45,700 nt of DNA from Bacteroidales bacterium. GTDB taxonomy: Bacteria > Bacteroidota > Bacteroidia > Bacteroidales > Prolixibacteraceae. Under the pieces are notes generated by a model, which was not told the origin of the DNA, made no database searches, and saw nothing but the letters and a program-made list of their open reading frames with translations. A program made the translations under genes and the position numbers. The stretch lies in the NCBI GenBank assembly GCA_031285325.1, contig JAITWJ010000073.1, forward strand, positions 1 through 45,700, in the 5' to 3' direction. Below are positions 18,924 to 28,415 of this stretch, one piece after another; positions within the stretch are counted from its first letter, which is position 1; each line of letters opens with the position of its first letter.

Positions 18924-20714
18924 TTATACGGGTTTGGTAATTTCGGCAAGAAATAACCGGTGCTCTTTACTTAAACAGTGTGTTAATTCGTTTTTTACTC
19001 TCAGGTGGTAGGTGTTCAGCCATTCTTTTTCGTTAGGCGTTAGCAGTTCAAAATCAATCAAACTTGTATCGACAGGGCACAGGGTGAGGGTTTCAAAACA
19101 TAAGAACTTGCCGAATTCATTTTCTTCTTTTTCAACACAAACTATCATGTTCTCTGTTCTGATACCGTATAGCCGGCTGCGGTATATGGCGGGTTCATTC
19201 GAAAAAACCATTCCGGGCTCAATCGGATTCGGATTAAAATCGGGGCGAATGGCTACCGGGCCTTCATGAACATTAAGGAAGTGCCCCACTCCGTGTCCGG
19301 TGCCGTGCCCGTAGTTTAGCCCTTTTTCAAGAAGCGGCTTCCGCGCCAAAATATCCAGCTGGCAGCCTTTTGTGCCAACAGGGAAAACAGCAGCGGTAAG
19401 CGCTATCATTCCTTTCAGTACCAGTGTAAAATCAATTTTTTGCTGATCAGTAACTTCGCCAAGTGCAATTGTACGTGTAATATCTGTTGTGCCGTCTTTG
19501 TACTGCCCTCCCGAATCTATAAGCAGCAGCCCCCGGGGTTCAAGCGGCAGCGCATTGTTTGCATCAACGCTCAGATGAACAATTGCACCATGATTTTTAT
19601 ACCCGACTATCGGCGGGAAACTTTCGCAATCGTACCCCGGCTGTTTAGAACGTATTTCATCGAGTTTTCTCCCAACGGTATATTCTGTAATATTGCCTTT
19701 CCCGATATTTTGCCTTATCCAGTATAAAAATTCAACCATAGCAGCGCCGTCTTTAATCATCGCACTGCGAAACCCGTTCAGCTCAACAGTGTTTTTCCTT
19801 GCTTTTTGAAGTTTTACCGGCGAGGCGCCTTCAATAAACGAGTTGCCGTTCTTTTCAAGTATTTCGAAAACAGAATAATTTAAGGTTGAAGGGTCAATAA
19901 AAATTTTTGTTCCGCCTGTTGCGCCCGTTTCATTCAGCCATGCGAAAAAATCGCCATACTCATGTACCGATATTTTTTCTTTTTCGAGTTGTGCCAAAAG
20001 TTGTGGCCCAATACCCGATTTATTTGTGAAAAGGAGCATTTCATTTTCGCCAATCACGCCATAACCGGTAAAAACAGGACTGCAATTAACTGCATTACCT
20101 CTAAGATTAAACATCCATGCAAGTTCGTCTAATGTTGAAATAATATTAAAACAAGCGCCTGTTTTTTTAAGTTCGGCAGCTTGTTGTTCCCATTTTTCCT
20201 TCCGCGATACGCCTGCATATTTTAACGGGAAATCGTAAACGCTGCTGCATGGCGTTTCAGGCCGGTTCTCCCATACTTTATCCAACAAACCGGTAGTTTT
20301 TACCAAAACAATCTCTTGAGTATCCAGTTCTCTGTGCAATATTCTGAAACCGTTCACCGTTAATGCCTGCGGTTCGAATCCTACCTTACTCTTCGGTTTC
20401 AATTTTTCTGAAAGCCACTTTTCAGGCGAAATAGCGCCCGTTACTCCCATCTTGAACATTTTTACACCCGAACCTTTCAGCTGTTCTTCAGCCTGAATAA
20501 AATACCGCGAGTCAGTCCACAAACCGGCATCTTCCTGTGTAATTGCAACAATACCGCAAGAACCGGTAAAACCGGTAAGAAATTCGCATATCTTCCATTT
20601 TTCGGGTAAGTATTCATTCGAATGCGGGTCGGTTCCCGATATGTAAAATGCATCCAAATTTTGTTTAAGCATTTCGAGGCGCAGAGCCTTTAACCTGTTT
20701 TTAATTTCGTTCAT
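18924..20714 (-). CDS. aminopeptidase P family protein (M24 metallopeptidase)
   Basis: SGGQYKDGTTDITRT, GHGTGHGVGHFLNVHEGP, NEPAIYR metal-site motifs; 596 aa. Confidence 0.95.
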   Translation of the reverse strand: MNEIKNRLKALRLEMLKQNLDAFYISGTDPHSNEYLPEKWKICEFLTGFTGSCGIVAITQEDAGLWTDSRYFIQAEEQLKGSGVKMFKMGVTGAISPEKWLSEKLKPKSKVGFEPQALTVNGFRILHRELDTQEIVLVKTTGLLDKVWENRPETPCSSVYDFPLKYAGVSRKEKWEQQAAELKKTGACFNIISTLDELAWMFNLRGNAVNCSPVFTGYGVIGENEMLLFTNKSGIGPQLLAQLEKEKISVHEYGDFFAWLNETGATGGTKIFIDPSTLNYSVFEILEKNGNSFIEGASPVKLQKARKNTVELNGFRSAMIKDGAAMVEFLYWIRQNIGKGNITEYTVGRKLDEIRSKQPGYDCESFPPIVGYKNHGAIVHLSVDANNALPLEPRGLLLIDSGGQYKDGTTDITRTIALGEVTDQQKIDFTLVLKGMIALTAAVFPVGTKGCQLDILARKPLLEKGLNYGHGTGHGVGHFLNVHEGPVAIRPDFNPNPIEPGMVFSNEPAIYRSRLYGIRTENMIVCVEKEENEFGKFLCFETLTLCPVDTSLIDFELLTPNEKEWLNTYHLRVKNELTHCLSKEHRLFLAEITKPV

Positions 20715-20867
20715 TCTGAAAAATTACATTTATCTAACCACGGCAAATTCTATTCTCCAAATAAGTCTGATAAGTAAAAAAGATACCCACACATACAGCA
20801 ATCTAACTGTTATTTCTATACCCTTTCCCTAAAAAGCAAAGAATAGTATTAAAACTGTAAATATTAC

Positions 20868-20898
20868 AAAAAAAGCCCGATTTTACTCAGGCTTTTTG
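20868..20898 (-). terminator. rho-independent terminator downstream of the CAT tRNA
   Basis: AAAAAGCC...GGCTTTTT hairpin with T-run on minus strand. Confidence 0.75.
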
Positions 20899-20930
20899 TT
20901 GTAACTACTTGTTATGATTATATTCTTGGG

Positions 20931-21004
20931 TGGGCCCAGCTGGGCTTGAACCAGCGACCCCCTGATTATGAGTCAGATGCTCTAACCGACTGAGCTATGG
21001 GCCC
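20931..21004 (-). tRNA. tRNA with CAT anticodon (Ile2-like or elongator Met)
   Basis: Reverse strand GGGCCCATAGCTCAGTCGGTTAGAGCATCTGACTCATAATCAGGGGGTCGCTGGTTCAAGCCCAGCTGGGCCCA; T-arm resembles tRNA-Ile2 but identity not certain. Confidence 0.93.
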
Positions 21005-21204
21005 AAAAACACAGCACTTATTTATGTACTCTGTAAAATTTCAGCGCACAAGTTTACAACTTTACCGTAAGATATACAAATAATTTTATCCAAATTACAC
21101 TTTATTTAAAAATAATTTTCAATGGCGAAGAATAGATATGTAAAAACCAACAGTCTCGTTTTTTATTCGCAAAATATAGTACATTTACAATTCAGATTTT
21201 TTTT

Positions 21205-22311
21205 ATGGAAAAAGCAATACACCGTTATACTGAAAACGATCCTGAATTTATTAAAGTAAACAAGGGTATTAAACAACCTGAAATTGTAGATAGGGAATCG
21301 GTAAAACGTTTTCTTGCAAAAAGAAAAAAATTATTATCAGTTGATGAATATGTGGAAGGTATTCTGAACGGCAACATTACGGTTTTAAGCAGAGCCGTAA
21401 CTTTGGTTGAAAGTTCGAAATCTGAACATCAGGATATTGCACAGGAAATAATAACACGGTGTTTACCACATAGTGGAAATTCGATTCGGGTAGGAATTAC
21501 AGGCATTCCGGGAGTTGGGAAAAGTACATTCATAGAAGCGCTTGGGAAACATATCACCTCAAACGGAGGAAGGCTTGCCGTACTTGCAATCGACCCCAGC
21601 AGCGAACGGTCGAAAGGTAGTATTCTTGGCGATAAAACCCGTATGGAAGAACTTGTTGGCGACAAAAACGCTTATATACGCCCAAGCCCATCGGCAGGTT
21701 CACTGGGCGGGGTAGCCCGTAAAACAAGAGAAACCATTGTTCTTTGCGAAGCTGCCGGTTTTAATCATATTTTTATTGAAACCGTTGGTGTAGGGCAAAG
21801 CGAAACAACAGTACATTCAATGACTGATTTTTTTCTCCTTATAATGCTTGCAGGCGCAGGCGACGAATTACAGGGAATTAAGCGCGGAATAATGGAAATG
21901 GCCGATTTTATTGCCATAAACAAAGCCGATGGAAGTAATATTGAAAAAGCACAAACGGCAAGGGTACAGTATAAAAATGCACTGCACCTTTTTCCGCAAA
22001 AAGAATCGAAATGGGACCCCGATGTTTTAACATGTTCAGCAATCAATAAAACAGGTATTCCTGAAATATGGACAAATATTGAAGAATATAGGCAAATTAC
22101 AACCCAAAACGGTTATTTTTCATTAAAACGAAATGAACAATCAATATACTGGATGTACGAAACTATCGATAATCAGCTTAAACGAATTTTTTATAATCAT
22201 CCGTTGATAAAGAAAAAAATTAACGAAATGGAGCATAAAGTTTTGAACAATCAGAAAAGTTCGTTTTTAGCTGCCGGTGAATTATTGAAATTGTATAATG
22301 AAAGATCTTAA
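21205..22311 (+). CDS. meaB: methylmalonyl-CoA mutase-associated GTPase MeaB
   Basis: VGITGIPGVGKSTFIEALG; AIDPSSERSKGSILGDKTRM; ETVGVGQSE. Confidence 0.93.
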   Translation: MEKAIHRYTENDPEFIKVNKGIKQPEIVDRESVKRFLAKRKKLLSVDEYVEGILNGNITVLSRAVTLVESSKSEHQDIAQEIITRCLPHSGNSIRVGITGIPGVGKSTFIEALGKHITSNGGRLAVLAIDPSSERSKGSILGDKTRMEELVGDKNAYIRPSPSAGSLGGVARKTRETIVLCEAAGFNHIFIETVGVGQSETTVHSMTDFFLLIMLAGAGDELQGIKRGIMEMADFIAINKADGSNIEKAQTARVQYKNALHLFPQKESKWDPDVLTCSAINKTGIPEIWTNIEEYRQITTQNGYFSLKRNEQSIYWMYETIDNQLKRIFYNHPLIKKKINEMEHKVLNNQKSSFLAAGELLKLYNERS

Positions 22312-22383
22312 CAGTGTATATGTTCTTCATGTTTCAATTTTAATATAGTTGAAATAAAACAGTGTTACAAAAGAAAACTCATA

Positions 22384-23775
22384 ATGAATTACGATGTTAT
22401 TATAATAGGCAGCGGCCCGGGCGGATATGTGTCTGCTATCCGTGCCTCGCAGTTAAAATTAAAGGTAGCTGTTGTTGAGAAAGAAAACTTGGGCGGCATT
22501 TGCCTAAACTGGGGATGCATACCAACCAAATCGTTATTAAAAAGCGCTCAGATTTTTGAGTACGCCAAACATGCAGCCGATTATGGTATTTCTATTCAAG
22601 ATGGCGTTAAACCCGATTTTAATGCTATAATGAAACGCAGTCGTGATGTTGCCGGAAATATGAGTAAAGGAATTCAGTTCCTTTTCAAAAAAAATAAAGT
22701 TGAATTGATTTTGGGGTTCGGTAAACTGGCCGGCAAAAATAAAGTTGAAGTTACCTGCAATTCGGGAGAAAAAACAATATATACGGCAAAACATATAATT
22801 ATAGCAACAGGAGCTCGTTCGCGCGAACTTCCAAATTTGCTGCAAAACGGGCAAAACATTATCGGTTACAGGCAAGCCCTTACTCTCGAAAAGCAACCCG
22901 GTAGCATGGTTGTTGTTGGTTCAGGTGCAATTGGAAGCGAGTTTGCCTGTTTCTATAAATCAATAGGAACTGATGTTACTCTGATAGAATTTATGCCTAC
23001 ACTTATTCCTAACGAAGATGAAGAAGTTGCCAGGCAACTTGAACGTTCTTTCAAGAAAATGAAAATGAAAGTTTACACAAACTCTTCGGTTTACAGGGTA
23101 GATGTTTCGGATAAAAAATGTAACGTTTTTATAAAAACAAAAAAAGGAGAAGAGGTAATTGAAACAGATATAGTACTTTCTGCAGTAGGAATAGCGCCAA
23201 ATACCGAAGGAATAGGTTTGGAAGAAACAGGTGTTATTACCGAAAACAACTTGGTTAAGGTTGATGAATGTTATAAAACAAATGTTGAAGGAATATACGC
23301 AATCGGAGATATTATTAAAAGTCCTGCCCTTGCCCACGTAGCATCGGCTGAAGGAATTATTTGTGTTGAAAAAATTGCCGGATTAAATCCCGAACCTGTT
23401 AATTATGGCAACATTCCGGGGTGTATATATACAAATCCGGAAATTTCATCGGTAGGTTTAACAGAAAACGGGGCAAAAGAAGCAGGTTACGATATAAAAG
23501 TTGGAAAATTTCCGTATTCGGCAAATGGTAAAGCCAGCGCTTCAGGACAAAAAGATGGTTTTGTAAAACTTATTTTCGATGCAAAAAACGACAAATTACT
23601 TGGCGCACACATGATTGGCGAAAATGTTACCGAAATGATATCAGAACTGGTAATTGCAAAGAAATTGGGAATTACAAGTAACGAATTATTAAAAATAATA
23701 CACCCGCATCCGACTATGAGCGAGGCAACAGTAGAAGCTGCTGCCGCCGCCTTAGGGAAAGCTATACATATGTGA
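22384..23775 (+). CDS. lpdA: dihydrolipoyl dehydrogenase
   Basis: IIGSGPGGYVSAIRASQL; GGICLNWGCIPTKSLL redox motif; HPHPTMSE C-terminus. Confidence 0.95.
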   Translation: MNYDVIIIGSGPGGYVSAIRASQLKLKVAVVEKENLGGICLNWGCIPTKSLLKSAQIFEYAKHAADYGISIQDGVKPDFNAIMKRSRDVAGNMSKGIQFLFKKNKVELILGFGKLAGKNKVEVTCNSGEKTIYTAKHIIIATGARSRELPNLLQNGQNIIGYRQALTLEKQPGSMVVVGSGAIGSEFACFYKSIGTDVTLIEFMPTLIPNEDEEVARQLERSFKKMKMKVYTNSSVYRVDVSDKKCNVFIKTKKGEEVIETDIVLSAVGIAPNTEGIGLEETGVITENNLVKVDECYKTNVEGIYAIGDIIKSPALAHVASAEGIICVEKIAGLNPEPVNYGNIPGCIYTNPEISSVGLTENGAKEAGYDIKVGKFPYSANGKASASGQKDGFVKLIFDAKNDKLLGAHMIGENVTEMISELVIAKKLGITSNELLKIIHPHPTMSEATVEAAAAALGKAIHM

Positions 23776-23951
23776 TAAAAGACAATCTGTACCAACAAAT
23801 TTCTTCACGTTTCTTGATAGCATTGAAAAAATATTATTTAGAACAAAACAAAAATGTTCCAATATATATCGCGAATTTGGAAAATATGTGTTTAGATGTC
23901 AATGAGTTTTCAGAAATAAGAAATATTTGGATAAATGATGAGTTTAATTAA
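23772..23951 (+). CDS. possible small ORF (59 aa, GTG start overlapping lpdA stop)
   Basis: GTG ATA AAA GAC ... TAA: (M)IKDNLYQQISSRFLIALKKYYLEQNKNVPIYIANLENMCLDVNEFSEIRNIWINDEFN; below ORF-track length cut-off. Confidence 0.35.
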   Translation: MIKDNLYQQISSRFLIALKKYYLEQNKNVPIYIANLENMCLDVNEFSEIRNIWINDEFN

Positions 23952-23962
23952 TATATAGGAGT

Positions 23963-24853
23963 ATGGCGATGAGCAACAACACAAAAATATCAATCCGTTT
24001 CTTTGATGACCGCGAAGTGCGTGCCGTTTGGGACGAAGAAAACGCCAAATGGTGGTTTTCGGTTTTGGATATCGTAGCTGTTCTTACCGACCAGGATGAC
24101 TATACCAGAACGCGAAACTATTGGAAATACCTCAAAGCGAAATTGAAGAAGGAAAATAGTGAAGTGGTTAGTATTACTACCCAGTTGAAACTTCTCGCAC
24201 CTGATGGGAAAAAGCGTTTAACCGATATGCTCGATTATAACGGCATCATTGCTCTCGGCAAACAATTTCCCGGCAAAAAGGCAAATAGGTTTATCGAATG
24301 GTTTACCTTTAGCGATGAAAGCATAGACGGTAAAAGCAAAACAAAGGCGTATGCTCTGTTTGAAAGTTCATTTATCAACAGTATTGAGGTGGGGACAAGC
24401 AAAGGCTTACAGCAAATACATGGCTACCTGTTTGGGGGCTTGTATGATTTTGCAGGACAGATAAGGCAAAAGAACATCTCGAAAGGCGGTTTTCAGTTTG
24501 CTGTGTCACACTTTCTTGGCGGTACCTTAAAGCAAATAGAAGAAATGCCCGAAACAACATTGAATGAGATTATCGACAAATATATTGAGATGAACATTGC
24601 CCACCCATTTATGGATGGCAACGGCAGAAGCACACGCATTTGGCTTGATTTGATGCTGAAACGTTCTATGAAAAAGTGTGTGGATTGGAGCAAAATAGGC
24701 AAAACCGAGTATATGAATGCTATGATAGAAAGCCCAATAGATAGTACCACTATTAAGGCTTTGATTGAAGGCGCTTTAACCAACAAAATCAATGATAGGG
24801 AAATGTTTATGAAAGGAATTGATTACTCGTATTACTATGAAGAAAACGAGTAG
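23963..24853 (+). CDS. BRO-N domain fused to Fic domain
   Basis: N-terminal IRFFDDREVRAVWDEENAKWWFSVLDIVAVLT (BRO-N-like); C-terminal HPFMDGNGRSTR (Fic motif HPFxxGNGRxxR). Confidence 0.88.
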   Translation: MAMSNNTKISIRFFDDREVRAVWDEENAKWWFSVLDIVAVLTDQDDYTRTRNYWKYLKAKLKKENSEVVSITTQLKLLAPDGKKRLTDMLDYNGIIALGKQFPGKKANRFIEWFTFSDESIDGKSKTKAYALFESSFINSIEVGTSKGLQQIHGYLFGGLYDFAGQIRQKNISKGGFQFAVSHFLGGTLKQIEEMPETTLNEIIDKYIEMNIAHPFMDGNGRSTRIWLDLMLKRSMKKCVDWSKIGKTEYMNAMIESPIDSTTIKALIEGALTNKINDREMFMKGIDYSYYYEENE

Positions 24854-24901
24854 CATTTATCAGAATATGGCGATAATCTAACCAGATTAATTGGGGTTGA
24901 T

Positions 24902-26212
24902 ATGAACAACAAAAAAATAGATAAAACACATAAGAATCCGTGGATATGGATTCCCTCAGTTTACTTTTCAGAAGGATTGCCTTACGTTATTGTAATGACC
25001 GTTTCTGTTATAATGTACAAGCGGCTTGATATATCGAACTCCGAAATAGCATTTTATACAAGCTGGCTATACTTACCGTGGGTTATAAAACCATTCTGGA
25101 GTCCTTTAGTTGACTTATTCAAAACCAAACGCTGGTGGATTGTGTCAATGCAACTATTTATAGGAGCAGGATTGGCAGGAGTTGCTCTAACACTGCCTAC
25201 TTCGTTTTTCTTTCAAGGTTCTCTTGCTTTTCTGTGGTTGCTGGCCTTTAGTTCGGCCACACAAGATATTTCTATTGATGGTTTTTACATGATGGGATTA
25301 AACGAAAACAGGCAGGCTTTTTTTATAGGTATTCGAAATACATTTTACCGTTTGGCTATGATTACAGGACAGGGTATTTTGGTAATCATTGCGGGGTTTC
25401 TTGAAAATTCGTTTCTTATTTGGGAAAAAACAGCTATAAATAACATTCAATTTGCCTGGGCTTGTACATTTGCTTTTATTGCCATTGTGTTTTTTATGTT
25501 GGCAGTATATCATAAATTTATCCTTCCCCGTCCTTCAGAAGATATTAAGCAGGCGTCAGACAGTTTCAAAAACATACTCAGTCGTTTTATTGAAACATTT
25601 AAAGCATATTTTTTCAAAAAAGATATTTGGACCATATTGGGATTTTTGTTGTTATACCGCCTCGGTGAAGCTCAGTTGGGGAAAATGGCATCGCCATTCC
25701 TGCTCGATCCGGTTGAAATCGGCGGACTTGGGTTAACCACTAATCAGGTAGGATTTGTTTATGGAACAGTTGGGATAATTGCCCTTATGGTTGGTGGTAT
25801 TTCCGGTGGCTGGCTGGTTTCGCGGTATGGATTTTCGCGGCTGCTCTGGTTTTTTGTATGTTCAATTAATCTGCCTAACTTAATATATGTTTATCTTGCC
25901 TGTGTGCAACCTTCTGCATATTGGTTGATTATGGGTTCTGTGGCAATAGAACAATTGGGGTACGGTTTCGGATTTACCGCCTACACACTGTATATGCTTT
26001 ATATTTCGTCTGGAAAATACAAAACAACACATTTTGCATTCAGTACCGGAATAATGGCATTAGGAATGATGCTGCCCGGAATGGTTTCGGGCTGGATACA
26101 GGAAATGATTGGCTACACTCACTTTTTCGTGTGGGTGATGATTTGTACAATTCCCGGGTTCGTATTAGCAAAAATGATTAAAGTGGACAGGAATTTTGGG
26201 ATAAGAAAATAA
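24902..26212 (+). CDS. MFS transporter (AmpG-like)
   Basis: 12-TM-like hydrophobic profile; PWIWIPSVYFSEGLPYVIVMTVSVIMYKRL resembles AmpG-type MFS. Confidence 0.85.
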   Translation: MNNKKIDKTHKNPWIWIPSVYFSEGLPYVIVMTVSVIMYKRLDISNSEIAFYTSWLYLPWVIKPFWSPLVDLFKTKRWWIVSMQLFIGAGLAGVALTLPTSFFFQGSLAFLWLLAFSSATQDISIDGFYMMGLNENRQAFFIGIRNTFYRLAMITGQGILVIIAGFLENSFLIWEKTAINNIQFAWACTFAFIAIVFFMLAVYHKFILPRPSEDIKQASDSFKNILSRFIETFKAYFFKKDIWTILGFLLLYRLGEAQLGKMASPFLLDPVEIGGLGLTTNQVGFVYGTVGIIALMVGGISGGWLVSRYGFSRLLWFFVCSINLPNLIYVYLACVQPSAYWLIMGSVAIEQLGYGFGFTAYTLYMLYISSGKYKTTHFAFSTGIMALGMMLPGMVSGWIQEMIGYTHFFVWVMICTIPGFVLAKMIKVDRNFGIRK

Positions 26213-26237
26213 AACTACGTTTTAAACTGAAACCTAT

Positions 26238-26652
26238 AAACTGTTTTGAATTTACCAGGATAAGTTTTTTTTACCCCCTTCGATGAACTGTTTCACAGAA
26301 TTGCGATACCTTCGTGCAGGGCTGCACGGTACTTTCGTGGAGTTGCGAAACCTTCGCGCAGGGTTGCACGGCACTTGCGTGAGGCACGAAACGGGAAACA
26401 ATCTACAGCAATTAATAATGGACAATTGACAGTTGACAATTCACAATTAAAAGAAAGGCTGAATTGAGATCTGTATGATTTTAATAATTGCCGTGATTAT
26501 ATTTTACCACACAGAACACAAAGTTTATGCAAAGTTCGCAAAGAAAATCATGCTAATCTTTTAATCCTGTAAATCGTGGTTCAGACATCACTGTCAATTG
26601 TCCACTGTCAATTCTTAATTGTTCCAGACTTCCCGAAATTCAAAAACAGTTT
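26238..26652 (-). repeat. composite intergenic repeat element, locus B, bounded by terminal inverted repeats, with 41-42 bp units
   Basis: TIRs AAACTGTTTTGAATTT (26238-26253) and AAATTCAAAAACAGTTT (26636-26652); units at 26305-26346 and 26347-26387. Confidence 0.85.
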
Positions 26653-26779
26653 CTAATATAAAGATACCAAACAAGAACCTGTTGTTAGTAAACAAACATA
26701 TTTCTTTGCCGGTAGAGCATAGCTTGCAAGTTTTTAGAGTTATCCAATAATTCGGTCTTTTATTTCGAAATAACCGGTA

Positions 26780-27616
26780 TTACTGTGTTTTTACTGCTTC
26801 CCATACAGTTGATTTTCCTTCCTTTTCAGCTGTTCCTTTCATTTCATTGTTATTTACAGTGCATTCGTAATTAACACCATTACATGTGAATTTAAGAACA
26901 CTTCCACACAACTTACCATCGATTGAATATGATTCTCCACCTGTTTTCATATTGCCTTTAAGCATTTGGTAATTTTGGGTTAAATGCATCTCGCCATCTT
27001 TAAATTTCCACGATCCTTCAACTTTTGCCGGTACTATCCACATAAATGCAGTATTCCACGAAACTGTCTGGTCGTCTATTTCCCCTATTTCATCGTATGG
27101 CCAGTCTTGCATCGAAAAAGAATTAGTTATTATGCGGGTTCCTGGCCTTAGTTCAAGTAATTTGGGTTTAAGTTGCCTGTTTATCTCCGGCAAAAGAAAC
27201 ATTGTTATAACCGTAGCTTTTGACATATCATATTCAAAGAAATCGGCTTTAACAAAATCTGTTTTGTCGGCTACCCCTTCTCTTTCTGCATATTTTTTTG
27301 AGTATTCAACCATATCCTGATTAAATTCAACTCCTGTTGCGTTAATGCCTTTTTTAGCTGCTGCAATTACAATTCTTCCATCGCCTGAACCAAGGTCAAT
27401 CAAATAGTCATTCGAGGTTAAATCTGCCATGTTTATCATTACATCAACAAGTTTATGTGGTGTGGGATACCAAATTACATCCTTCCCTGCCTGTCCTAAT
27501 TCCGGTTCGTAACTATTATCTCCGGTATTAGTCTGGCAAAATAATGTTTCCGGAAATATAAGCAATGCAAATCCCCAAAATACATGTAACCAAAATTTAC
27601 TGTTTTTCATAATCAT
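26780..27616 (-). CDS. class I SAM-dependent methyltransferase with predicted signal peptide
   Basis: [44 protein letters not shown]; hydrophobic N-terminus ending ETLFCQ. Confidence 0.85.
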   Translation of the reverse strand: MIMKNSKFWLHVFWGFALLIFPETLFCQTNTGDNSYEPELGQAGKDVIWYPTPHKLVDVMINMADLTSNDYLIDLGSGDGRIVIAAAKKGINATGVEFNQDMVEYSKKYAEREGVADKTDFVKADFFEYDMSKATVITMFLLPEINRQLKPKLLELRPGTRIITNSFSMQDWPYDEIGEIDDQTVSWNTAFMWIVPAKVEGSWKFKDGEMHLTQNYQMLKGNMKTGGESYSIDGKLCGSVLKFTCNGVNYECTVNNNEMKGTAEKEGKSTVWEAVKTQ

Positions 27617-27841
27617 TTATTTTTATAAAATTACTAAAGATGCATAAAACGTTAACAATGTAGAATAAAAAAACAATTGCAAATTATAGAAAAAATTAGA
27701 CATATCAAAAACGGGAAAATTTTTACTGATAAACAACTATTCTGAATCACAATCTATAAAAGTTAGTGCAGGCAATATCTAAATATATATCTTTGAAATA
27801 TACATAATTACCGGAAAAATTTGCAGTAAAAGTTTTTTATT

Positions 27842-27849
27842 TATATTTG
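27842..27849 (+). promoter_or_regulatory. Bacteroidetes-type -7 element (TATATTTG) upstream of efflux operon
   Basis: TAnnTTTG match 24 bp upstream of ATG at 27873. Confidence 0.5.
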
Positions 27850-27872
27850 CACACAGTTAAGCAACAATCAGC

Positions 27873-28310
27873 ATGAAAAGAATAATAAGGCTATCATTAT
27901 TATTTCTTGCCAATATTGTAGTATTGGCACATGTAGTCGTACCCCATCACCACCATGGCAGGGTAATTGTTTCCATTTGCAATATTTTTTCTATTGATGA
28001 TGTTTTAAATCACAAACATGAAGATTGTCTTCTTGAATGTGATGAATATGAGCATTCGGAGTGTTTTTTAAATGAAGACTGTATATTAAATGAACTTTAT
28101 ACTCGCTCCAATGTATCATCTGCGAATTCCAATGATTCGGATTTAACGAACTTTTATATAGACTTTCACATCATTTGTCATGATATTATACCCATTATAA
28201 GAATTCAGGATTATAATGAATTACCTTTCCGGCAAAAACCGTATATTAACTCATGTTATAGCCATTACATTACTCATTCTTTAGGGCTGAGAGCGCCTCC
28301 TGCTTGTTAA
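27873..28310 (+). CDS. small exported His/Cys-rich protein (DUF6769-like) preceding RND efflux genes
   Basis: N-terminal hydrophobic segment then VVPHHHHGRV and HKHEDCLLECDEYEHSECFLNEDC. Confidence 0.65.
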   Translation: MKRIIRLSLLFLANIVVLAHVVVPHHHHGRVIVSICNIFSIDDVLNHKHEDCLLECDEYEHSECFLNEDCILNELYTRSNVSSANSNDSDLTNFYIDFHIICHDIIPIIRIQDYNELPFRQKPYINSCYSHYITHSLGLRAPPAC

Positions 28311-28415
28311 TTTTTATAGTTTAGTTATTTGCTTTTGATTATGTGAATAGTGATATTTTCCTATTGCAATCGAAGTATTTCCAATCTTATTTATAAACAT
28401 TAAAAAGGAGCAATC

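Noticed and set aside
18401-18949. 182-aa ORF covering the 21-bp array
   Set aside because: Other frames are also open because the repeat unit lacks stops; no basis to prefer it as a real CDS
12223-21004. tRNA-bounded genomic island between the tRNA-Asp and CAT tRNA
   Set aside because: No integrase, no tRNA 3'-end duplication seen, and the content is housekeeping genes
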